In this document: in pieces, positions 33,437 to 42,500 of the stretch
Layout: each line of letters begins with the position of its first letter
Numbering within the stretch: the stretch's first letter is position 1
NCBI GenBank assembly: GCA_016169945.1
Contig: JADLSH010000382.1
Coordinates: forward strand, 2,790,001-2,854,000
Length of the DNA: 64,000 nucleotides
DNA from: Trachythela sp. YZ-2020
Taxonomy: Eukaryota > Cnidaria > Anthozoa > Malacalcyonacea > Clavulariidae
Direction: 5' to 3'
Notes under the pieces: model-generated
Seen by the model: the letters and a program-made list of their open reading frames with translations, nothing else
Databases searched by the model: none
What the model was told of the DNA's origin: nothing
Translations under genes and position numbers: made by a program

Positions 33437-34984
33437 ATGATAAATGTTTCCTTCTGTAAATCGACAGAAGATATTCCATCACTCCCAACGGAACAAATCC
33501 GACTTTCTCCCAACACCCCAATTGTTGACCCGACTCTTTACGATTATAGCATCAGTGTTGACTCAGTTGAAAAAGCGTTGTCCCAAATCCAAACTAAAAA
33601 ATCAATTGGCCCGGATTTAATACCGAACTGGATCTTAAAGGATTTTGCCTCCATCCTTGCCCCTCCAATTACAAGCATTTTTAATGCCTCCATATCACAG
33701 GGTCAGGTACCAACCCTATGGAAAAGTGCGGACGTCATTCCTGTACCGAAAGTTCCGAAACCCATATCAATTGACAACGACCTACGGCCAATCTCGCTGA
33801 CTGCAGTTTTGAGTAAGATCTTGGAAGGCCATGTCTTTGACTGGCTATATCCTTATATTTCGGAATTTGTCGACCCTCGACAGTTTGGAAATTTGAAAGG
33901 AGTATCAACGACGCATGCGTTGGTCCATTTAGTTCACCGCTGGCTCGAAGCCACTGATTCTCCCAAAACAATCGTCCGTTCATGTATGATTGACTTCTCC
34001 AAGGCCTTCGATAGAATAGACCATAACATTCTTTTACATAAGCTCGAGCAGATGAAGATACCTGCTATTCTTTTAAAATGGTGCGAAAATTTTCTCCGAG
34101 ATCGAAAGCAGCGAGTAAAGTTGGGCAATACCAAATCCAGTTGGAAAGCTAGACATGCTGGAGTACCACAGGGTACAAGACTTGGTCCACTATTCTTCCT
34201 TGTCATGATAAATGATTTATGCCCCGACTATCCAATGTATAAGTATGTAGACGATAGTTCATCTTACGAAATTCTCTCACACCCTTTTAATACTTCTATT
34301 ATTCAAGCGCAAGTGGACTCGATTTCGACATGGTCTTCCTCCAACCGCATGTTGATCAACGTAAAAAAAACTAAAGAGTTCCGAGTCTCTTTTCTGAAAA
34401 CACCTCCCACCCTGGACCCAATTGTCATAGACGGTCAGCCTCTGGAACTTGTGAAATGTTTTAAACTACTTGGAATCTATTTGACATCTGACTTATCCTG
34501 GAACATCCATGTGGAATATATGTGCGGGAAAGCCAGTAAACGACTATATATATTACGCATCTTGAAACGAAGTGGTTTTTCGGTGAATCATCTACGCAAA
34601 GTGTTTTGCTCTTTCATTCGACCAATATTGGAGTATGCGTGCCCGGTTTGGCATTTCTCATTGACCTTAGCAAACAACGAGGAAATTGAACAGATTCAAA
34701 AACGTGCCTTGAAAATCCTCGTACCAGGAACATCATATAAGGAAGCAATCGCAGAACTAAGTCTCGAATTACTAAGTGAAAGAAGAACTGAAATCTGTAA
34801 ACGATTTTACAAATCTGCTTTGCAGCCCACCAGCAAGCTAAGAGAATTAATCCCGGAACAGAGACAAATTAACTATTCATTGCGTCACCCACGCAGTTTT
34901 GAACTTTTTAAGAGTAGGACTATGCGTTTTAAAAATAGTTTTATACCTGCATGTGTTAAGATTTGGGATGACCACCCATTTTAA
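33437..34984 (+). pseudogene. LINE reverse transcriptase ORF part
   Basis: RT motifs in order: KKSIGPDLIPNWILK, LRPISLTAVLSKILEG, CMIDFSKAFDRIDH (motif A), AGVPQGTRLGPLFFLVMIND (motif B), YKYVDDSS (catalytic Asp pair), FKLLGIYL. The C-terminal LRKVFCSFIRPILEYACPVW and RAFLKI-type tail follow, ending at TAA 34984. The RT itself has no stop, but it is cut off from the endonuclease by frameshifts at about 33235 and 33310 and a stop near 33407. Confidence 0.9.
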
Positions 34985-35112
34985 TATTGCTAGTTAGTTA
35001 GTTAGTTAGTTTCATAAAAATATATATTACTTTATAATGTAAACATACGTATTTCAAATATTCTAGGTAATATTTGCAAAGTATTGTACTCTCAATAATA
35101 ATAATAATAAAA

Positions 35113-36395
35113 TGCTGTGTGCCAGCAAGCGCACTCTGCATTCGCTGGTATAATGCAGAGAGGAAACAATAGGTTATTATGACCGTCAGTAATTATATTG
35201 TATATACCACTCGTAATTATAATTGTATATACCACTCGTTTTAGTGCCGCGGGGCTCTTTAAAATTTTAGTGTTTTTGATGCGGCACTTATTCGAGGGCG
35301 GCGTCTTTAAAAATTATTCCATTTATATCTGCCTTTATCACGAAATTAAATGCGCATTTCCAAAGTTCTGGAGAGAGAGCTCAACGACAGACCGTTGAAA
35401 TATACCCACTTTGAACTTAAAGGCAATGTAGTACAGGATAATAAATGTCTGAGGCTGATTGAGATTTACTCGCGGTGCTTGGATTAAGCGCCGCGTTGTT
35501 GTGAGTAAGTGCGTCGCTTATTCGGAGGCGGTGCTCTTTTTCGTTCGAATATTTCATCTACAAAACACCTTCTACTATTAGTCCTATCAAACGAGATGCC
35601 GAGAAAAATCCTGGTAAGTAACATATTTCGCCTTTTACAAGAAGAGGTATTTTGCCTGACTCTGCATACACGATTCTAAACACACAACGATTCGCATTTG
35701 AAATATCTAGAAATCTCTTTTAATTATAATTATTATGGCTCCAAAAATGGCTCAATTAATTCAAATGGTGACCTATCTAATCCTAGTTTTGAGATCTAGT
35801 CTGTGGTTTATCTTGGCATGCACGCACTCTGACAGGTATAAACGCTATGAGGGGGTATTTGTTTAGCTCAGTCTGGCATTTTGCAAATATTTGTTCTGTA
35901 ATTATATAATGATGAAGTGAATAATAAGTATTTTACCGCATATTCTTCCGCCCAGCATTGATGTACATCTGTAATCTTCAACATGATTACTAAGCAATTA
36001 CTAATTACATGATTAATATCATAAAGTATTATTGTAGAATTTTTTCGCTTGGGATGCTTAATTAATTTATATGTCAGTTATGGTAGTTATCCAATACACT
36101 TGAAAGACTACAGCGTTGTGACAGGTGTAAACGCTGTGGGTGTCTGATGTTATATGCATTGTTTGCTGTATCATTCAAATATTGCAAAAGTGTAATAGAG
36201 AATAGATAATTTACAGCTAAGTCGTCCGCTTCAGCATTTATATAAACATAGAATATCTTAATGTCTGCTCTATGACAGTTGCTGATAGATTCCACACAGA
36301 GAAAGCCTAACGCCTAAACACATAAAAAGACCGAAGTTTATGCCTCGATTTTATCATTCACCTTATACCCTCATTGAGAGTATAATTACTCGTTT
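35113..36395. other. non-coding DNA upstream of the lysozyme gene
   Basis: No supported exon. Degenerate copies of a GCGGCACTTATTCGAGGGCGG-type unit occur at 35240-35320 and 35480-35540. The promoter of the downstream gene should lie near 36300-36395; I see no certain TATA box. Confidence 0.45.
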
Positions 36396-36550
36396 ATGAA
36401 GATGAAGATTGATTTTAAAGTTGTGTTTCTGGTCCTGGCTGTGCTTTGTCAGCTCTATTATGTTGATTGTTGGTGGGGAAGTGGCTCTCGCTCCAGTGGT
36501 AGTTCTGGAAGTCGCAGCAGAAGCACAAGCATACGAACACCATCTTCAAG
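36396..36550 (+). other. lysozyme gene exon 1: signal peptide
   Basis: Starts MKMKIDFKVVFLVLAVL, with Lys-rich n-region and a hydrophobic core, then CWWGSGSRSSGSSG. It ends CATCTTCAAG before GTTTGC, phase 2. A second ATG two codons in (36402) could also serve. The Ser/Gly/Arg stretch starts right after the predicted cleavage region. Confidence 0.8.
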
Positions 36551-39500
36551 GTTTGCACTTATGCATTATGACATTCTGCATGCGTTTCAATTGTTTTTTT
36601 TCTTTTTAAAGCCTATCAAATCTGTGTCATGGTTTGGACGCCTATGACTGACCATTTTCTGTTTTCGTTCATGTACCCATGTTCTTCCCCTGCATATCAT
36701 ACTCTCTCGCTAACAAGTAAAAACACCGCCTTAAAGACTTACAGACCTATGGTTATCACTATTGTATCACCAAAGCTTTTCACATTACATCGTAACTTCT
36801 TGTCATATATCATATGCTTTAGACTTTGTTCTTGACTATATATAAGTTGAAATACATGTATAACTCATGCTCAGTATATACAGTATATTTATATTGCTAT
36901 TTGTATTTAGTGTACTATGTTATTGTCTTTATTTATCTTATTTTTTAAGTCGACGTGGTAGATGGTGGTCAAGTAGTCGAAGGCCCAGTGTTAGAACTCC
37001 CAGTATCAGAAGACCAAGCATACGACGACCAAGTGTTCGAAGACCTAGTGTAAGGTAATTGTCAGTAAATACAGTATATTTATATTTCATGCTATTTGTT
37101 TTAATTATACCATTAAAACATGTACGTGATAGCTGGAGGTCAAGAATTCGAAAGCCCAGTATCATTATCTGCTTATAATTATGTAAAGCCATGAGCCAGT
37201 CCATTTTCAGTGATTTTTACAATTGGATTCTCTATCCTACATGTGGAGTACTCGTGCTTCTCTTCTATATCTTTTGTGTGCTAGCAAATTGCTTTTCTTA
37301 TAGAATTTGTACTCAGTTTAATACAGTTTTAATGTAATACGTTTAGGGGTTTATATGCATGTATGCGGAAAATACTGCATTAAAGATCCTCTCTCAAATT
37401 AGTATCCCCTCTTCTAATAAGCCACCACCCTTTTTGAGGAAGAAATTATGAAAACTCTCCTCTCTATTAACCACCTCCCTCCCCCTTCACTAAAAGGAAC
37501 ACATTTACCTTTATTTCGTTTATTGTCCTGGAAATTTACTTTTGTTTTAAGGCTTGCCGTTTTGTTAATGTTAAGACTAAACAGATAAGCCTCCCTATCT
37601 AGCTCTTCTCCAATAATCACCCTCAAATTTGCGTGAAATTAATAACCGGCGGGAAGCTAATAGAATATTTATGGTAAATATATTGAAGGGTTTCTGTAGA
37701 TGGCAAATATCAAGTGTAAATTACATACATTTATTAGACCTAACCAGGAACAGCTGCGAAAAATGCAACTATATGTCCCTGGCATGAATCGAACCTGCGG
37801 CCCTGCGATTCCGGTGCAGCGCTCTAACCAACTGAGCTACAGAGTCCAGCTGTCGAGCTCTAACCACAAGTTCATGTATATATACGATGGTACTGCCATG
37901 TTAGGTTATGGGTAAGTATTAAATTTTGTTGGCGTCTCACTCGATTGAATAATAGTTGAAGGGTTTTTGTAGATGGAAAATATGTATAGGTTATCATGCG
38001 ATGAGTACAGGGATTATTAGTATGAGGATGTGATGTTTGAAATTTTTTTGAAAATTGGAGCCCGCCCGAGTGTCCAAATTCCAATTTTTTTTAACATCAT
38101 CAAGCTCACTAATCCCCTGGTTACTAGCAACATCGCATGATTACTTGTTTATTATTAGCATGACAAAATTTCCGCCATTTTGTTTTTGGGAAAATCAAAA
38201 AATTTAGTAGTACAAAGTAGTATTATTGAAATAATTCTCTCCTAACAGCAATCAGCAGTAATTTTGTCATGCTAATAATAACAAGTGTAAATTACATACT
38301 TTTATTGGCCTATCTTAAATAACTTAAACAAGCTCGGATTACGCTAAGTACTGTTCATGTAGTTAACCGTTTTGAGAGAGACTTTAATGTACAATTTGGC
38401 TAAAACAAGAAATCTCATTAAACTTGTTTCTTTTTGTCATTTAAGACGAGGAGGATGGTGGTCAAGGCGATCACCGTTCCAGTGCGAGAACTCCCAGTGT
38501 AAGAAAACCAAGTGTACGGAAACCAAGTTCAAGGTAATTATTGTCTACTATATTTCATCTCTATCACTAGATGATGAAATGCAATTTGAATTTGATGAAA
38601 TGCAAATGGAAATTTTTCTCGCTGGATAAATCTGTTAGTATAATGTTAATGATAATACATAATTATACTAAATTGTGTCTTTAAATTCAAAAATGTAGGT
38701 GGTGAAGTAAATTATGGGTATGAAAATTCCAGTCAATAAAATGTTTCTCTGATCTGAAACTACCAAATCACTCTCTGTTTATTCTAAGGGACTTGCATTT
38801 TGAAAACGTCACAATTCCATCATTATACGCTATCAGGGTCGTACAGAAACATTTGGGGGCCCGGGCCATTCATTTAGCGTCATACAGTGCATTTTTAAGA
38901 ATTCTTCAGTGGTGGGGCAAAACGTGCAAAATGGCCCATGGTCCCGCCCTAATTACTGATGCCACTTTCTTGGGTATAATGACAGGACGTCTACTTAGTT
39001 CCTTGTAAGTTTGCATGGCGATAATCGATATAATTGCTTTCTTGAGAATCAAAAGCTTCCTAAATAAATAAACATGCTAGGCGCCGAATAAAAGAACTTG
39101 AATAGCAAAAATGCTACAAAAATTTATGTTTCATAATTGGGTTTGGTGGATTAAATTGTTTGGTGGGGCGTGTGTACTCGGTTCGGGCAAGGAAAATATA
39201 GACATTATACTTAATATAATTGTTAATTAAGAACGGACGTAACCATTTTAGGAGAGATCACCCTCGCCCTCCGTGCAAAATGTTAGCTCGAGCCCCGTTT
39301 TTTCTATGCCAGTGTGTTTCATCACAGTAAACGTTATTTACTGGCTGTAGCTAGGTAAGAATTCGCTTGTAAATGTAAATGTAAGAATTCATTTGAAAAT
39401 CAACATTGTCGACGGATCCTAAATCTGTTCCCGAAAGCAGGAACTTGACGACATCTTCCTCTTAACAAAGATATTTTTGTTCGCATTTTACACTCAATGC

Positions 39501-42500
39501 ACTAAATATAACAAAACTAATTGAATTGTTGTTTTGTTACCGCCTTTAAAAGTTCATAACTTCTGGTTAAAGGCCCAGTCACCGGGGTAGCAAGCCCATT
39601 TTTTTATTTAGTGGTGGGGCAATAGAAAGGGCCCACTGGGGCAAATGCCCCACCACGCTACGGTATTAAAAAATGCCCTGGCCTCATGTGTTTGTTTAGA
39701 CAACTGATTTCCATACCTTTTAACTTCTGGATTACGTTCTGTACTCTTTAACATTTTAAATAACATTCTCAATCTGCATTCAGCACTAAAGTACTTCAGT
39801 GGGGTCCGGGGGGCATTCTCCTTGGATTATTTTTTTAAATTTAGGGTCTCAGGAATGGCTAATTTCTGAATTCTACATGAGATACTATTTACAGTAATAT
39901 AAATCCATATTTCCCTTCATTTCTATTTGGGGGTTCCCTTCAGTTGGGGGTGCGGCGAAAATTTCCCCTTTTTACAACTCCACCCCCCTCTGTGCGGCCG
40001 TTTTGCGATGAGTGGAAAAGAGCCTTAAGTGTTAAAACAGTGTAACCTGTTTCTTTATTGTTTGTGTGTATTTGAGCGATGAGTTCGTTATTATTTTTGT
40101 AGCAGACGTGGGGGCTGGTGGTCAAGACGAACGCCAAGTGTTAGGACACCGAGTGTACGAAAACCTGCTGTGCGGTAAGCGTATTATTCGGGCCCAAATA
40201 TTTTCCACCACGTTCTTTACAGTTCTCTAATAAAAATAGATATTTTTAAAACGGTTATACACTACACTAAACTGGAGTGTTCTATATAAACCGAATAATT
40301 AATTTAACTATTTAGTATATATGATTTAGCTATAATAAATTTAGTCATTAAAGTGTATACTATGAATTCTTAGCAGCAAAGAAACTGACAAATAGACAAG
40401 GAGACAAACAACAACAAACTAACAAACTAAACAGCCTCCATTTAAGCATTGCCAGAAATATGAGACAAGATGGCGACGGACATGCGCACATTGTCCTAAT
40501 ATTGCGTCCAAATTTTAATATAAACTATATCGGAGTTGATAATAATATCAAATTTTAACTTACTTTGCTGCAATATTTCATGGTTACTGAGCTCGATAAT
40601 AGTAACAGCATGAATAGGCAATATTTCTGACGCAAAATCGCTAGTATTCAGCAATGTCTGGGCACTTCCTGCGATCGATGTATTTTCACGGCCAATTCGA
40701 CGCATTATACAGTGCAATATAGAGTAATAACGCAATACAGTAGGCAATACATGAGGCAATACTTCGTCGAATAAGCCAACATCCCTTTCGGGCGATGCAA
40801 ACTGCGGAGCTCGCGATGAACTCAGTGAGGTTTAAACTATTAATACAGCTAAAAAAAGCGGTGATTATTCCTCGGCCTTTTTCGTAGTTCTAAGTGTCGT
40901 CAATATGGCGTCTTTAAATCCAAATTTTTGCGATATAGTTTTATATGCTTCTTCGAGCAGTCATGTTTTTGTTTGCTATCGAGGGTGGTTTCCAGTCTCT
41001 TTCTACAGAAAAACAGAGAGATTTGCGTGATCTGGTGACTTGCTTTCGTGCTGAATCAGTAATTTGAGTGCATACCGGGTGTCCCAAAAAAAAGTATCGC
41101 TGTTTTTATTTCGTTTCGTAAGTAACAACGTATACTTTTGTTTAAAAAAATAATTTTATTTATATAGAAGGGAACCTAACCTTATAACATTATAATTTTC
41201 AATTTTTTTTGACCGAGATACAAGATACAGATGTTTGAAGTTGAGGAGTGAAATTTTTTTTTATAGCAAATTAGCATAAAACAATCCCGGCAAATGTTCT
41301 ATATTTGGTTAGACGTGATAAATACTTCTATGTGGTCAAGTATTCTTTTTTCTGTGTTCCAAAGATATTGTTCAAAGATCAGATCATATCGGGTTCTTGT
41401 GCATGAATACACCGTCTTGCTCTCTGTCTCTCATGCCAAAAACCATGCCAAAAATTTTGGATCAGTTCTTCGTCAAAAGTTTCACAAACCAAAAACATTT
41501 TACTGCACAGTTTTAATTATGTTTTTATTAATTAATATTTCTTTTATTCATAATATATTATTTTTATTTTTTTTTATAAGAGGTTACAAATAAAAAATCT
41601 AATAATAAATAATAATCTACTAAAAGCTAACTTATTTAAATGAAAATACTCGTGGAAAAAAATCGTCGATAAAAAAAATCACTTTAATTTCGTTTCAAAT
41701 ATTTTTACTAATTTTTTTTTCGTACTTTTATCCTGTAAAAAAAGTATCTCGTCAATATTAGTATCTCGGTCAAATACTATATACAAAAAATTATATAGTC
41801 TTATTTAAAATTTAAGTTATTTGAGGAATAATAAAACTTGTTTTGCGGTAAAATATGTGCCAGTGTTGCAGCTTCATTAAATCAAACACCGATACTTTTT
41901 TTTGGGACACCCGGTATATTTCGCGTTATTTTCAAATTATATTTCGCCGTAAAATCAGAAAGTCTGTGGTGCTCGAAGATTAGAAATTGGAATTTAAAGT
42001 TTAATACCGAAGCCTTTCTTCGTTATACCAGGCGTCAAACGAGATTTTTTGTGCCCTTATAGATGTACTTAATGCATTTGTGGAAAAAACTTGAAAATAG
42101 CTCCGTATTCCAGGCAATGTGTAACATATATATTCATATACTGAATTCAAGTGTATCCGATGCATGGTTTGTCCCAAAGAGCGAACCTACTGTACACAAT
42201 AATTGGGAAATTATGGCTTCGCAAGCCGTCAGCAGTTGGAAAATTCCCCATAGATTGCTATTAGGAAGTGAATAGCCGCTGACCAAACGTAGTCGCAAAA
42301 TGTCCCATATTTCTGGTAATGGCAGGATATGATATAGCCACCCTCGCGGCAAGACATAATAACAGCTATATTTTTAGTTGCCATTGATCAATATTAGTTA
42401 GAGTCCATAATAAAATTTGAGGCAGAGCTTGCATGCGAGGGAATTGATGCAAGAACATGCATTAAAAAGTATGTATACTTACAAAGAGTTCATGTATGAA

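Larger units (their letters stand above)
31800..35112 (+). mobile_element. near full-length CR1/L2-like LINE
   Basis: An endonuclease segment is followed by a reverse transcriptase segment, with a 5' tandem repeat before and a 3' (TTAG)n and (AAT)n tail after. The order and motifs are those of a non-LTR retrotransposon with an apurinic-type endonuclease. Two frameshifts and a stop lie between the domains, so this copy cannot make one intact protein. Confidence 0.9.
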
